From Hyphomicrobiales bacterium (GTDB lineage Bacteria; Pseudomonadota; Alphaproteobacteria; Rhizobiales; Beijerinckiaceae), in the NCBI GenBank assembly GCA_947455025.1, contig CANGLU010000003.1, forward strand, positions 1 to 64,000: 64,000 nt of DNA. Direction: 5' to 3'. The translations under genes were made by a program, and so were the position numbers. The notes beneath the pieces were generated by a model. It did not search any database, had not been told where the DNA came from, and was given only the letters and a program-made list of their open reading frames with translations. The first letter of the stretch is position 1. Every line of letters begins with the position of its first letter. Positions 53,054-63,450 of this stretch are shown piece by piece.

Positions 53054-54484
53054 TTACCCATCGAAATTAAATGGCGATATCCCTCTCACACTCTCATCAA
53101 CGCGTAACTTTCGCGTCATCGGTGGCGCTGCGCGTTGGGCACAATTGTCCCTCTCGCACAGTCTGCAATTGACGCCGATGGGTGTCGCGGGTCCATTTTT
53201 TAAATCGAATTTGCGGGCATAAATTATGCGATTTGCATATTTTATTTCACACCCTAAACCGATGGCAAATTGTCCTTCCGCACCGCCATAGGCCGATGCG
53301 GCGCGGCGCACGGTTCGCGCGACCGAAAACCATTTTCCACCATCGGGGAGTTCGACAATTTCGGTCATGAATGCGCCGGGACTTGAGAAGGTTTCGTGCA
53401 GGTTCCAGAGCGGGCATGTGCCGCCGAACCGCGAAAACGGAAAATTGCCTGCCGCAAAGCGCTTCGAGACATTGCCTGCCGTATCGATGCGAATGAGAAA
53501 GAAAGGCACACCACGCGCGTTTTGTCGGTTAAGCGTGGTGAGCCGATGGGCTACTTGCTCGAAGCTTGCTTGAAAGCGTGCGCCTAAGACATCGATATCG
53601 TAATTTAACGCTTCAGCGGCATCGAGAAAACGCTGATAGGGCATCATCACAGCGGCAGCCGCATAATTGGCGAGGCTTACTCTTAAGAGCGATTTCGCTG
53701 GCCCCGTTTCAGGTTCTAAACGATTGGCGATGGCATCGATGGTGTCGCGCCATTCAATCAAGGCGAGTTGGAAGGCTGCTTGAAAACTGCGGCCCGACGC
53801 ATCGACCAATTCTGAAATCATCAGCCGGCGTCGATGGTGATCAAAACGCCTGAGCGATGCGGGCATGACATCGACAGGTAGGATTTGAACGCGAATGCCG
53901 TGCGTGTCTTTCAACCGCGCGGTCAGCGCCGATAATAGATCGCTGCCCGATTTGGATAGCTCTTCCGCTAGGGCTTCAGCCCGTGTTTCCAATTCAGGAA
54001 AATGATTGGCCGCCGATTGAATAAGATCCCGCACGCGATCAACCGGATTATTGGCCGACGGCCCCTCGCCACGGTCGCCATCAAGCGGTTCCTGTAGGCC
54101 TGCGCCACCTTCTTTTAAATCACGATAGGCGGCATAAAGCCGTTGAACCGCTTCGGCGATTGAAGGCGCAAGGCTGGTTAATTCACGCAACTCGTCTTTG
54201 GCGACCGGTTGGCTACGAAACAGGGGGTCCGTGAACACCTCATCGAGTTCGCCTTGAAGACGCGCCTCTTCTTCGCGTGCAAAAGAGCGTGGGTCGACAT
54301 TGAAAGCTTCCGCCATGCGAATCAGCACTTGGGCCGTCACGGGGCGCTGGTTGCGCTCCATGAGGTTGAGATAGCTTGCCGAAATGCCAAGCTCGCCGGC
54401 CATGCCGGATTGAGAGAGGCCCAATTCACGACGAAGCCTGCGCACCCGCGCGCCCGCTAAAATTTTGCGTCCAGCTTCTGTCAT
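53054..54484 (-). CDS. XRE-family regulator with short-chain acyl sensor domain (ScfR/RamB type)
   Basis: 476 residues. The N-terminal helix-turn-helix LGLSQSGMAGELGISASYLNLMERNQRPVT (split: SQSGMAGELGIS, SYLNLMERNQRP) is followed by a long IrrE/DUF2083-like region and a C-terminal Cys-rich end (CRLCERDNCAQRAAPP). RamB-type proteins repress the isocitrate lyase gene in other bacteria. It is divergent from the isocitrate lyase gene here, with matching half-sites between the two starts, so control of aceA by it is likely. Confidence 0.85.
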   Translation of the reverse strand: MTEAGRKILAGARVRRLRRELGLSQSGMAGELGISASYLNLMERNQRPVTAQVLIRMAEAFNVDPRSFAREEEARLQGELDEVFTDPLFRSQPVAKDELRELTSLAPSIAEAVQRLYAAYRDLKEGGAGLQEPLDGDRGEGPSANNPVDRVRDLIQSAANHFPELETRAEALAEELSKSGSDLLSALTARLKDTHGIRVQILPVDVMPASLRRFDHHRRRLMISELVDASGRSFQAAFQLALIEWRDTIDAIANRLEPETGPAKSLLRVSLANYAAAAVMMPYQRFLDAAEALNYDIDVLGARFQASFEQVAHRLTTLNRQNARGVPFFLIRIDTAGNVSKRFAAGNFPFSRFGGTCPLWNLHETFSSPGAFMTEIVELPDGGKWFSVARTVRRAASAYGGAEGQFAIGLGCEIKYANRIIYARKFDLKNGPATPIGVNCRLCERDNCAQRAAPPMTRKLRVDESVRGISPFNFDG

Positions 54485-54514
54485 GCGAACCTCAAAGGAT
54501 TAAGTGATACAAAA

Positions 54515-54546
54515 ATTTACAATATAACAGATTTACAATTGTAAAT
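54515..54546. promoter_or_regulatory. Candidate operator for the XRE/ScfR-type regulator
   Basis: ATTTACAATTGTAAAT at 54531-54546 is a perfect 16-bp palindrome, and a further half-site ATTTACAA lies at 54515-54522. They sit just upstream of the regulator start and within the aceA promoter region. Confidence 0.5.
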
Positions 54547-54707
54547 AATAAACGGCCTGACCTTTGGCGTCAATTGTCCGTCTGGTGCAGTGCACCATTC
54601 ATGATTTAATGTGTTTTCAAGGCTGAATGAGACATTGCCTTTCGATGTGTTCTTTGAGCCGCCTTTGTAAAGACCTGTCAAATATGACAAGAAAATTGGA
54701 GACCGCG

Positions 54708-56003
54708 ATGACAAAGACACAGTTTAACGACCTCGTGCCGAATGCGCCAAAGGGCCGCTTCGACGGTATCAACCGTCCCTATTCGCCGGAAGAAGTCGTT
54801 CGTCTGCGCGGTTCCTTCCCGATCGCGCAAACCCTTGCCGAGCGCGGGGCCAACAAGCTCTGGGAATTGTTGAAGAGCGAGGACTATATCAATGCGCTCG
54901 GTGCTGTGACCGGCAATCAGGCGATGCAAATGGCGCGCGCTGGCTTGAAGGCCATCTATCTGTCCGGTTGGCAGGTGGCGGCTGACGCCAACACGGCGGG
55001 CGCGATGTATCCGGATCAGTCGCTTTATCCTGCGAATGCAGGGCCTGAACTCTGCCGCCGCATCAACCGCACCTTGAAGCGCGCCGATGAGATCGAGCAT
55101 TCGGAAGGGGGCGCCAAGCGGGATTGGTTCGTGCCGATTGTGGCCGATGCCGAGGCTGGCTTTGGCGGCCCGCTGAACTCCTACGAGATCATGAAGGCCT
55201 ATATCGAGGCGGGTGCCGCTGGTGTGCATTTTGAGGATTAGCTGGCTTCGGAAAAGAAGTGCGGTCATCTCGGCGGCAAGGTTTTGATCCCCACGGCGGC
55301 CCATGAGCGCAACCTTGTGGCGGCGCGTCTCGCCGCCGATGTGATGGGCGTTCCCACGATTACGGTAGCGCGTACCGATGCCGAATCGGCCCGGTTGATT
55401 ACATCCGATGTGGACGAGCGGGATCGTCCGTTTATCGAGGAAAACAGCCGCACGCCGGAAGGGTTCTATCGGCTGAAGGAGGGCACGGGCCTCGACCATT
55501 GTATTTCGCGCGGGCTGGCCTTTGCCGAGATCGCCGATTTGATCTGGTGGGAAACGTCTCATCCCGATTTGGCGGATGCGAAGAAATTCGCCGAAGCGCT
55601 ACAGAAAAAGCATCCGGGCAAGATGATGGCTTATAATTGCTCGCCAAGCTTCAACTGGAAAGCCAAGCTGGACGAAGCCACGATTGCCAAGTTCCAGCGT
55701 GAATTAGGCGCGATGGGTTATAAGTTCCAATTCGTGACGCTTGCCGGCTTCCATGCCCTCAACCACGGCATGTTCGAATTGGCGCTCGGCTATAAGGATC
55801 GCGGTATGGCGGCCTATTCCGAATTGCAGCAGGCGGAATTTGCCTCCGAAGCCGCCGGATACACAGCCACCCGCCACCAGCGCGAAGTCGGCACCGGCTA
55901 TTTCGATAGGGTCGCGACCACGATTTCGTCCGGTAAATCATCAACCACCGCGATGGGTGAATCGACCGAAAGTGCCCAATTCCACGCTATTGCCGCCGAG
56001 TGA
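54708..56003 (+). pseudogene. aceA: Isocitrate lyase gene interrupted by an in-frame TAG codon
   Basis: The frame from the ATG at 54708 (GGAG upstream) encodes 431 residues of an otherwise full isocitrate lyase, but codon 178 is TAG (55239-55241). The family reads [13 protein letters not shown]; here it is FED[13 protein letters not shown], so CAG (Gln) became TAG by one C-to-T change. The catalytic Cys185 lies after the stop. Both halves are well kept, with no other frameshift, so the change is recent, is an assembly error, or is read through. Isocitrate lyase makes glyoxylate and succinate from isocitrate for growth on C2 units such as those from acetoacetate. Confidence 0.85.
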
Positions 56004-56059
56004 ACCAAGCCGGTGACTGAGGAAACGCCCATATCATACAGAGCCCCAAGGAGGCCAAA

Positions 56060-56296
56060 ATGACCAGAACCCGCGTGAAAGAACGGACCGAAGAACTTAC
56101 AACCGAGATGGACGAGCAGCAAAAAAGCGCGATCCGAATCCTCGCAAACGACCTTCATCGGCTCAACCAAGCCGTTATGAAGGCCGTTGAGACCGGATTG
56201 TCCGTCGAATTGCAGCGGACGGCACGTCATCATACGGATGGCGGCTATTGGGGTGACCTGCTGATGCCCATTATTGTGAAGCAGAAGCAGGCTTAA
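56060..56296 (+). CDS. Small hypothetical protein
   Basis: 78 residues, starts MTRTRVKERTEELTTEMDEQ, with AAGGAGG-type sequence upstream. Charged N-terminal half and a helix-rich middle (NDLHRLNQAVMKAVETGLSV). I do not recognise the family. It lies 56 bp after the aceA stop on the same strand and ends in front of a strong terminator, so it is probably co-transcribed with aceA. Confidence 0.6.
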   Translation: MTRTRVKERTEELTTEMDEQQKSAIRILANDLHRLNQAVMKAVETGLSVELQRTARHHTDGGYWGDLLMPIIVKQKQA

Positions 56297-56319
56297 GCTC
56301 CGAGCCGAAGGTCCAGCGT

Positions 56320-56347
56320 AAAAAGGCGGCCGCAAGGTCGCCTTTTT
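56320..56347 (+). terminator. Rho-independent terminator after the aceA unit
   Basis: AAAAAGGCGGC and GTCGCCTTTTT form an 11-bp stem (one G-T pair) around CGCAAG, with the T-run inside the right arm. It separates the aceA unit from tkt. Confidence 0.75.
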
Positions 56348-56390
56348 GGCTTTTTCCGTCAGTTGCGCGACATTTTGCTGCAGCTGCACA

Positions 56391-56418
56391 TTGACTTGAT
56401 TTAGTGAGGTGTTATCAG
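56391..56418 (+). promoter_or_regulatory. Candidate sigma70 promoter of tkt
   Basis: TTGACT at 56391-56396, a 16-bp spacer and TATCAG at 56413-56418, 30 bp before the tkt start. The -10 is weak. Confidence 0.4.
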
Positions 56419-56447
56419 TCCCCCGCATTCTACAAAAGGATAGTATG

Positions 56448-58427
56448 ATGGGTTCGAGCGATCTTGCACGCCGCATGGCTAATGCCATTCGCGGACTTTC
56501 GATGGATGGGGTCGAAAAGGCCAAATCCGGTCATCCCGGCCTGCCAATGGGCGCTGCCGATATCGCTACCGTCATTTATACGCGGTTTTTGAAGTTTGAT
56601 CCCACCGATCCCCATTGGGCGGACCGGGATCGCTTTATCCTGTCGGCCGGCCACGGTTCGATGCTGCTGTATTCCATTCTTTATCTCACCGGTACGACCG
56701 GGATGACGATGGATGAACTTAAGAACTTCCGCCAATGGGGCTCTAAAACGCCAGGCCACCCCGAAGTGGGCCATACGCCCGGCGTTGAAATGACAACGGG
56801 TCCTTTGGGGCAGGGGCTTGCGACATCGGTAGGCTTTGCGCTGGCCGAGCGGCATTTGAATGCCGAGTTCTCGTCTGATCTCGTTGACCATTACACCTAT
56901 GTGCTCGCCTCCGATGGCGATCTCATGGAAGGTGTCTCGCAGGAGGCTATCGCCCTTGCAGGCCATTTGAAGCTTAATCGCTTGATCGTGCTGTGGGACG
57001 ATAATGGCATTTCGATTGATGGCCCGCTCTCCATTGCGGACTCGGTTGATCAGCGTAAGCGCTTTGAATCCGCAGGCTGGGCAACGGCGGCGGTGGACGG
57101 GCATGATCAGGATGCGATTGCGGCTGCCATTGAAGCAGCTCAAAAGTCTGACCGCCCGACCTTGATTGCGTGCAAGACCGTGATCGGTTTTGGTGCGCCT
57201 AAGCGTGCCGGCACCTCGAAGGCCCATGGTGAGCCGCTCGGTGCAGAAGAGCTTGCAGGTGCCAAGGCTGCACTTGGTCTTTCGCCTGAACCGTTTGATG
57301 TTGCAGCAGACGTTTTGGACGCATGGCGGAATTCTGCAAAGCGTTCGCAAGGTGCTCATGCGGATTGGAAGAAGCGCTTAGCCGCATCGCCCAAGGGTGA
57401 AGAATTTACACGCCGCATGGCGGGTAAGGTTTCACCGAAGCTTGATTCCGCCATTGCCGGTTTCAAAGCCAAGCTTGCCGCTGAGCCGCAAACGGTTGCA
57501 ACGCGTAAAGCATCCGAAATGGCATTGGAAGTTATCACGGAAGCGGTGCCCGAATTGGTATTGGGTTCGGCCGATTTGACGCCGTCGAACAATACCAAGA
57601 CGAAAAATTTAACGGCAATGTCGCCGGGTAGCTTTGCCGGCCGTTATATCCATTACGGCATTCGTGAACACGGCATGGCAGCGGCTATGAACGGCATGGC
57701 CTTGCATGGTGGAATTATTCCATCGGGTGCAACCTTCATGGTGTTTACCGATTATTGCCGTCCATCGATCCGCCTTGCGGCGTTGATGGGTATTCGTACC
57801 ATTCAAGTCATGACGCATGACTCGATCGGTTTGGGTGAAGATGGCCCAACCCATCAGCCGGTTGAACATTTGGCAGCGCTTCGTGCGATGCCGAATTTGA
57901 ACGTATTCCGCCCAGCCGATGTGGTTGAGACGGCGGAGTGTTGGGAATTGGCGCTAAAGGAAACCTGCACGCCAAGCATTCTGGCGCTGACCCGCCAGAA
58001 CCTGCCGCAGCTTCGCTTAGGTGCGGAGGTTGAAAACAAGTCGGCTCGTGGGGCTTATGAGTTGGTTGCGGCCAAGGGTGATGCGCAAGTGTCGATCTTT
58101 GCTACCGGTTCGGAAGTTGAAATTGCGGTTGCTGCCCAAAAGGCGCTTTCCGAAAAGGGTGTAAAGGTCCGCGTTGTTTCGGTACCAAGCTTTGAGATGT
58201 TCGCCCGTCAGGATGATGCCTATCGTGCATCGGTGATTGGGAACGCTAAGGTCAAGATTGCCGTTGAAGCTGCGGTTCGCCAAGGATGGGACTCCCTGAT
58301 TGGCAATGACGGCATTTTCATCGGCATGAACAGTTTTGGTGCGAGCGCACCTTACAAAGAGCTTTATGCCCATTTTGGTATCACGGCGGAAGCTGTTGTC
58401 GAGAAGGCGCTTAACCGTCTTGGCTAA
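56448..58427 (+). CDS. tkt: Transketolase
   Basis: 659 residues. The ATG at 56448 has AAAGGA seven bases upstream; the ATG at 56445 also fits. [15 protein letters not shown], the thiamine-diphosphate loop [13 protein letters not shown] and the pyrimidine-domain [13 protein letters not shown] are standard. It moves two-carbon units between sugars in the pentose phosphate pathway. It leads the tkt-gap-pgk-fba run, as in Hyphomicrobiales, but its usual divergent neighbours DUF4164-zapA lie about 16 kb away. Confidence 0.95.
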   Translation: MGSSDLARRMANAIRGLSMDGVEKAKSGHPGLPMGAADIATVIYTRFLKFDPTDPHWADRDRFILSAGHGSMLLYSILYLTGTTGMTMDELKNFRQWGSKTPGHPEVGHTPGVEMTTGPLGQGLATSVGFALAERHLNAEFSSDLVDHYTYVLASDGDLMEGVSQEAIALAGHLKLNRLIVLWDDNGISIDGPLSIADSVDQRKRFESAGWATAAVDGHDQDAIAAAIEAAQKSDRPTLIACKTVIGFGAPKRAGTSKAHGEPLGAEELAGAKAALGLSPEPFDVAADVLDAWRNSAKRSQGAHADWKKRLAASPKGEEFTRRMAGKVSPKLDSAIAGFKAKLAAEPQTVATRKASEMALEVITEAVPELVLGSADLTPSNNTKTKNLTAMSPGSFAGRYIHYGIREHGMAAAMNGMALHGGIIPSGATFMVFTDYCRPSIRLAALMGIRTIQVMTHDSIGLGEDGPTHQPVEHLAALRAMPNLNVFRPADVVETAECWELALKETCTPSILALTRQNLPQLRLGAEVENKSARGAYELVAAKGDAQVSIFATGSEVEIAVAAQKALSEKGVKVRVVSVPSFEMFARQDDAYRASVIGNAKVKIAVEAAVRQGWDSLIGNDGIFIGMNSFGASAPYKELYAHFGITAEAVVEKALNRLG

Positions 58428-58476
58428 ACGCTTCTATTCGTAATTTGAATTTTGGATCGAAAGACAGGAGACTAGC

Positions 58477-59484
58477 ATGGCAGTTCGGGTTGCAATCAAT
58501 GGATTTGGTCGTATCGGCCGTAACGTTCTTCGCGCTATTATCGAGTCGGGTCGTACGGATATTGAAGTCGTAGCGATTAACGATCTTGGCCCCGTTGAGA
58601 CCAATGCGCATTTGATGCGGTTTGACTCGGTGCATGGTCGCTTTCCTGGCACCGTGACGGTTGAAGGTGACACGATCAATGTAGGACGTGGTCCGATCAA
58701 GGTAACGGCGGTGCGTGATCCTGCGCAATTGCCTCATAAGGATCTCGGCGTTGATATTGCTTTGGAGTGCACGGGCATCTTTACGGCCAAGGATAAGGCT
58801 TCGGCTCATTTGGCCGCTGGTGCTAAGCGCGTTCTTGTTTCAGCGCCTGCCGATGGTGCTGATCTGACGGTCGTTTTTGGTGTAAATCATCAAAAGCTGA
58901 CAAAAGATCATCTTGTTGTATCGAATGCTTCGTGCACAACGAACTGCCTCTCGCCGGTGGCGCAGGTGCTCAATGAGCTTGTTGGTATTGAAAAGGGCAT
59001 GATGACGACCATCCATTCTTACACGGGTGATCAGCCAACGCTTGATACGATGCATAAGGATCTTTACCGCGGCCGTGCAGCAGCGCTTTCCATGATCCCG
59101 ACGTCGACAGGTGCTGCGAAGGCGGTTGGTCTGGTTCTTCCAGAATTGAATGGCAAGCTCGATGGCGCTGCCATTCGTGTACCGACTCCAAATGTTTCGG
59201 TCGTTGATTTGAAGTTCATTGCCAAGCGCTCGACAACGAAGGACGAAATTAACGCTGCCATCAAAGCCGCTGCCGAAGGTCGCTTGAAGGGTATTCTTGG
59301 TTATACGAATGCGGCGAATGTCTCGATCGACTTCAACCATGATCCGCATTCGTCAATTTTCCATATGGATCAGACCAAGGTCATGGATGGCAACTTCGTC
59401 TCGATCCTGACCTGGTACGACAATGAGTGGGGCTTCTCGAACCGCATGGCCGATACCGCCGTTGCTATGGGCAAGCTCATCTAA
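58477..59484 (+). CDS. gap: Glyceraldehyde-3-phosphate dehydrogenase, type I
   Basis: 335 residues, complete. NAD site [17 protein letters not shown]; active-site Cys in [12 protein letters not shown]; substrate-site [16 protein letters not shown] lies before the ATG. It follows tkt by 49 bp in the glycolytic run. The residue after the second strand is Asp/Asn-like (VVAINDLGP), consistent with NAD rather than NADP use, although this is only a weak guide. Confidence 0.95.
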   Translation: MAVRVAINGFGRIGRNVLRAIIESGRTDIEVVAINDLGPVETNAHLMRFDSVHGRFPGTVTVEGDTINVGRGPIKVTAVRDPAQLPHKDLGVDIALECTGIFTAKDKASAHLAAGAKRVLVSAPADGADLTVVFGVNHQKLTKDHLVVSNASCTTNCLSPVAQVLNELVGIEKGMMTTIHSYTGDQPTLDTMHKDLYRGRAAALSMIPTSTGAAKAVGLVLPELNGKLDGAAIRVPTPNVSVVDLKFIAKRSTTKDEINAAIKAAAEGRLKGILGYTNAANVSIDFNHDPHSSIFHMDQTKVMDGNFVSILTWYDNEWGFSNRMADTAVAMGKLI

Positions 59485-59496
59485 GGAACTCGAACC

Positions 59497-60690
59497 ATGA
59501 CCCTCTTCAATACACTCGATGATGCATCCGTATCGGGCAAGCGCGTGCTTGTTCGTGTTGATCTCAACGTGCCGATGGAAGAGGGTCGTGTTTCCGATAC
59601 AACCCGTATTGACCGCATCTTGCCGACGCTTCGCGAGATTTCAGATAATGGCGGCAAGGTAATTTTGCTGGCGCATTTTGGTCGCCCAAAAGGCGTTGAC
59701 CCTAAAGAGTCGCTGGCTCCGGTTGCCGCTGAACTTTCTAAGCGTTTGGGCCGTCCCGTGAGCTTTGCTTCCGATTGTGTTGGCGATGCCGCGAAGCACG
59801 CTGTCGATGGCATGAAAAACGGCGATATTGTGTGTCTCGAAAACACGCGCTTCCATAAAGAGGAAGAGAAAAATGATCCCGCCTTTGTGGCAGCGCTGGC
59901 TGCCAATGGCGATCTCTATGTGAACGATGCTTTCTCGGCGGCTCACCGCGCGCATGCGTCGACGGAAGGCCTTGCCAAAGTGCTGCCTGCTTATGCAGGG
60001 CGCACGATGCAGGCTGAGATTGAAGCGCTCGCCAAGGCGCTTGAGCAACCCGAGCGTCCGGTTCTCGCGGTTGTGGGCGGAGCGAAGGTTTCCTCCAAGC
60101 TCGAATTGCTCGGCAATCTCGTTAAGAAGGTCAATATTCTGGTCATTGGCGGTGGCATGGCCAATACGTTTTTGGCAGCTCAAGGCAAAGCGGTTGGCAA
60201 ATCCCTTTGTGAACATGATTTGCTGGATACTGCGCGCAGTGTGCTGGAAACAGCCAAGGCTTCTGGTTGTGAAATCGTGTTACCGGTTGATGCAACAGTT
60301 GCGTCGGAATTCAAAGCTCATGCCGCAAATAAGGTTGTCTCGGTCGATGCCGTGGGCGCCGATGACATGATGCTCGATATCGGCCCCGCATCGGTCAAAA
60401 CGGTTGCTGAAAAGCTCGCTACGGCTAAGACATTGGTTTGGAATGGCCCCTTCGGTGCCTTCGAATTAGAACCCTTTGATGCAGGCACGAATGCCGTTGC
60501 GCAAGAAGCCGCTCGTTTGACTAAGGCGGGGAAGCTGCTTTCTGTTGCGGGTGGTGGCGATACGGTATCGGCGTTGAACCACGCCGGTGCTGCGGATGAC
60601 TTTACCTATGTATCAACAGCAGGCGGCGCGTTTCTCGAATGGCTCGAGGGCAAGCCGCTGCCGGGTGTTGACGCGCTTCGACGCAAATAA
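59497..60690 (+). CDS. pgk: Phosphoglycerate kinase
   Basis: 397 residues, usual length. [16 protein letters not shown] at the N-terminus is the family signature; [15 protein letters not shown] and the C-terminal [13 protein letters not shown] form the ATP-binding side. It starts 12 bp after gap and is probably in the same transcript. Confidence 0.95.
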   Translation: MTLFNTLDDASVSGKRVLVRVDLNVPMEEGRVSDTTRIDRILPTLREISDNGGKVILLAHFGRPKGVDPKESLAPVAAELSKRLGRPVSFASDCVGDAAKHAVDGMKNGDIVCLENTRFHKEEEKNDPAFVAALAANGDLYVNDAFSAAHRAHASTEGLAKVLPAYAGRTMQAEIEALAKALEQPERPVLAVVGGAKVSSKLELLGNLVKKVNILVIGGGMANTFLAAQGKAVGKSLCEHDLLDTARSVLETAKASGCEIVLPVDATVASEFKAHAANKVVSVDAVGADDMMLDIGPASVKTVAEKLATAKTLVWNGPFGAFELEPFDAGTNAVAQEAARLTKAGKLLSVAGGGDTVSALNHAGAADDFTYVSTAGGAFLEWLEGKPLPGVDALRRK

Positions 60691-60736
60691 ACGAATTAGA
60701 TGAGTGTGACGAAAACGGACTAAAGGAGATGAGACC

Positions 60737-61804
60737 ATGCCACGCATAACCATGAGACAGTTGCTCGATCACGCAGCCGAGCATAGCTATGGCGTCCCTG
60801 CCTTTAACATCAACAATATGGAAGGCGCGCTGGCAGTTATGTCGGCTGCTGTTGCGGTTGATGCTCCCGTTATTATTCAAGCCTCACGGGGCGCGCGCGC
60901 TTATGCCAATGACATCATGCTCAAGCATATGATGGATGCGTTGACTGAAATTTATCCGCAGATTCCGATCTGCGTGCATCTCGACCATGGCAACAATGCC
61001 GCCACCTGTATGACGGCGATCCAGGCTGGATTTACATCGGTGATGATGGACGGTTCCTTGAAGGACGATGGCAAAACGCCAGGTGATTGGGATTATAATG
61101 TTGGCGTCACGAAGACCGTCACCGATATGGCCCATCTTGGTGGCATCTCGGTTGAAGGCGAGTTGGGCGTGCTAGGCTCGCTTGAAACGGGACAGGGCGA
61201 GAAGGAAGATGGGCATGGTTTTGAGGGCACGCTCTCGCATGATCAATTGCTGACCAATCCAAAGGAAGCGGTCGATTTCGTCCGCGCAACCAAGGTTGAC
61301 GCGCTCGCCATTGCAATGGGCACGTCACATGGTGCTTATAAGTTCACGCGTAAGCCGGATGGGGCGATCCTTGCGATGCATGTCATCGAAGAAATTCATC
61401 GCTTGTTGCCAAATACGCATCTCGTGATGCATGGCTCGTCGTCGGTGCCGCAGGATTTGCAGGACATCATCAATGCCTATGGCGGAGAGATGCCACAGAC
61501 ATGGGGTGTGCCGGTGGAAGAAATCCAGCGCGGCATCAAAAACGGTGTCCGTAAGGTGAATATCGATACCGATAACCGCATGGCGATGACCGGACAAATC
61601 CGCAAAGTGTTTGCCGAGAATCCCGGCGAATTCGATCCGCGCAAATATTTGAAGCCTGCGATGGATGCAATGTCCAAGCTCGTCAAACAACGGTTTGAGG
61701 AATTTGGCACAGCAGGTAAGGCGTCGAAAATCGGTAAAGTCCATACGCTTGCCGAGATGGCCAAGCTTTATGCGTCGGGTAAACTTGATCCAACCTTCGG
61801 TTAA
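60737..61804 (+). CDS. fba: Fructose-bisphosphate aldolase, class II
   Basis: 355 residues. [14 protein letters not shown], the zinc-binding [28 protein letters not shown] and the later [10 protein letters not shown] are typical of the longer class II (CbbA-like) branch. GGAG precedes the ATG. It works in glycolysis or gluconeogenesis; CbbA-like forms also act in the Calvin cycle, but no Calvin-cycle marker genes are present in this window. Confidence 0.93.
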   Translation: MPRITMRQLLDHAAEHSYGVPAFNINNMEGALAVMSAAVAVDAPVIIQASRGARAYANDIMLKHMMDALTEIYPQIPICVHLDHGNNAATCMTAIQAGFTSVMMDGSLKDDGKTPGDWDYNVGVTKTVTDMAHLGGISVEGELGVLGSLETGQGEKEDGHGFEGTLSHDQLLTNPKEAVDFVRATKVDALAIAMGTSHGAYKFTRKPDGAILAMHVIEEIHRLLPNTHLVMHGSSSVPQDLQDIINAYGGEMPQTWGVPVEEIQRGIKNGVRKVNIDTDNRMAMTGQIRKVFAENPGEFDPRKYLKPAMDAMSKLVKQRFEEFGTAGKASKIGKVHTLAEMAKLYASGKLDPTFG

Positions 61805-61828
61805 GGTTGGACGTCAGAAAGCAGTGTC

Positions 61829-62473
61829 ATGACCTATACCGCGCGCCTCATTCTTTTTGCCCCGCGTGAAGAGAATGCGGAACAGATGGCTGCAGTGTTA
61901 TCGGCAGCCTTTAAAGGCGGCCGGATCGATGCGGTGATCATCCCTCTTCCGGATGGTGATGAGCGGACGCAAATTAATTTTGTCAAAGCGCTCGTCCCGG
62001 TTGTTCATGAAGCGGGGGCGGTGCTGTTGATCGTTGACGCGTTCGAAATGGTGGCGCGAACAGGAGCGGACGGTGTTCATCTGTCATCGCCTGCTCGTGT
62101 TATCGAAGCGACCGCAGCGATGCGCCGGATTGATCGCTCAGTTGGTGTCGGAGGTCTTAAGGCACGTCATGATGCCATGGAGGCGGCTGAATTGGGTGCC
62201 GACTACGTCATGTTTGGTGAAATACGCCCGGATGGATCCGTTCCAACGCTTTCAATGGTGTTGGAGCGGGCCGAATGGTGGGCCGAATTGTTTAATACTC
62301 CATGCGTCGCCTTTGCCAGCGAAGAGGCCCATATCGCTCCGCTCGTTGCGACCGGTGCCGAGTTTATTGGATTAGGTGCCGAATCCTTTCATCATCCCGA
62401 TGGGATTGGTGCGGTTATTGGTCGTGCGTTAGCCATCATCGCTCAAACGCCAGCGCCGCAGCGCGACGAATAA
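61829..62473 (+). CDS. Thiamine phosphate synthase-like (ThiE-fold) protein
   Basis: 214 residues. GADGVHLSSPARVIEA, GVGGLKARHDAMEAAELGADYVMFG (split: SVGVGGLKARHD, ELGADYVMFGE) follow the ThiE barrel. The N-terminal half is less like ThiE, and the protein lies downstream of the aldolase gene as in related genomes, not with thiamine genes. True ThiE activity is therefore uncertain; another TIM-barrel function is possible. Confidence 0.72.
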   Translation: MTYTARLILFAPREENAEQMAAVLSAAFKGGRIDAVIIPLPDGDERTQINFVKALVPVVHEAGAVLLIVDAFEMVARTGADGVHLSSPARVIEATAAMRRIDRSVGVGGLKARHDAMEAAELGADYVMFGEIRPDGSVPTLSMVLERAEWWAELFNTPCVAFASEEAHIAPLVATGAEFIGLGAESFHHPDGIGAVIGRALAIIAQTPAPQRDE

Positions 62474-62571
62474 CAATCCTCCCTTGACGCGTCGGCTTTG
62501 ACGTTGTTGATGCTCGTAACGTCGCGTTCGCTACTTCGGTGTCGCGTGTTTTGCTGATTGAAGGGCCCCAT

Positions 62572-63369
62572 ATGATCCGTTCTCCGCTCATGACCGTTAT
62601 GGTTGACGCTGTGATGAAGGCTGCAAAAGGCCTGCGTCGCGATTTTGGTGAAATTGAAAATCTGCAGGTCTCGCGGAAAGGGCCGGGGGATTTCGTTTCA
62701 CAGGCCGATTTAAAGGCCGAGGCGATTTTGCAGGACTCGCTCTTGAAGGCACGCCCGGATTTTGGCTTTGTTATGGAAGAGGGCGGTATTGTTGAAGGCA
62801 AAGACGCCTCGCATCGCTGGCATATCGACCCGCTCGATGGCACGTTGAACTTCTTGCATGGGATGCCGCATTTCTCCGTGTCCCTGGGCTTGGAGCGTGA
62901 AGGGCAGATTGTCGCGGGCGTTGTCTATGATCCGATCAAGGACGAGCTCTTTATCGCCGAGAAGGGCAAGGGTGCTTTTTTGAACAATCGCCGTTTGCGG
63001 GTGTCGGGACGCACCGATCTGATGGAATGCATGATTGGGACGGGTATTCCTTCAAGCGCCAGGCGTGATTTACCGACTTATATGAAGGAAATGGCCCATG
63101 TAACGGCCCGTACAGCTGGTGTTCGTCGCCTTGGTTCTGCCGCACTTGATCTATCGTATGTTGCAGCCGGACGGCTTGACGGCTTTTGGGAAACAGGATT
63201 GTCATCATGGGATATTGCCGCCGGTATTATTCTTGTGCGTGAAGCGGGTGGATTTGTATCCGATGGCACAGGTGGCGAATATAAAATGTCGGGCAACTCG
63301 ATTTTAGTAGCCAATACATCGGTTCATGGCCAATTGGTGCAGGCGTTAAAAGAGGCGCGTGCATCTTAA
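62572..63369 (+). CDS. Inositol monophosphatase family protein
   Basis: 265 residues from the ATG at 62572 (AAGGG upstream; an earlier in-frame ATG at 62539 has none). Metal-binding motifs EEGG (VMEEGGIV), HIDPLDGTLNFLHG and the late SSWDIAAGIILVREAGG are all present. The second motif reads DGTLNF rather than DGTTNF. Substrates in bacteria include inositol phosphate, fructose-1,6-bisphosphate and adenosine phosphosulfate; the aldolase nearby makes a sugar phosphate plausible. Confidence 0.85.
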   Translation: MIRSPLMTVMVDAVMKAAKGLRRDFGEIENLQVSRKGPGDFVSQADLKAEAILQDSLLKARPDFGFVMEEGGIVEGKDASHRWHIDPLDGTLNFLHGMPHFSVSLGLEREGQIVAGVVYDPIKDELFIAEKGKGAFLNNRRLRVSGRTDLMECMIGTGIPSSARRDLPTYMKEMAHVTARTAGVRRLGSAALDLSYVAAGRLDGFWETGLSSWDIAAGIILVREAGGFVSDGTGGEYKMSGNSILVANTSVHGQLVQALKEARAS

Positions 63370-63450
63370 ACGGTGTGATCTGAGAATGGTGTGTTCTTGT
63401 ACTGAGAGAGATTAAAAGTCATCATGGCGACGTTCTTCAAGGGAGGTTTC

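Noticed and set aside
55239-55241. Genome-wide reassignment of TAG to glutamine
   Set aside because: Genes ending at 232, 3144, 40506 and 49668 stop with TAG at the expected family length, so TAG is a working stop codon.
54678-55562. 294-residue antisense frame across the aceA stop codon
   Set aside because: Mirrors the coding frame of isocitrate lyase; composition and lack of motifs indicate a shadow.
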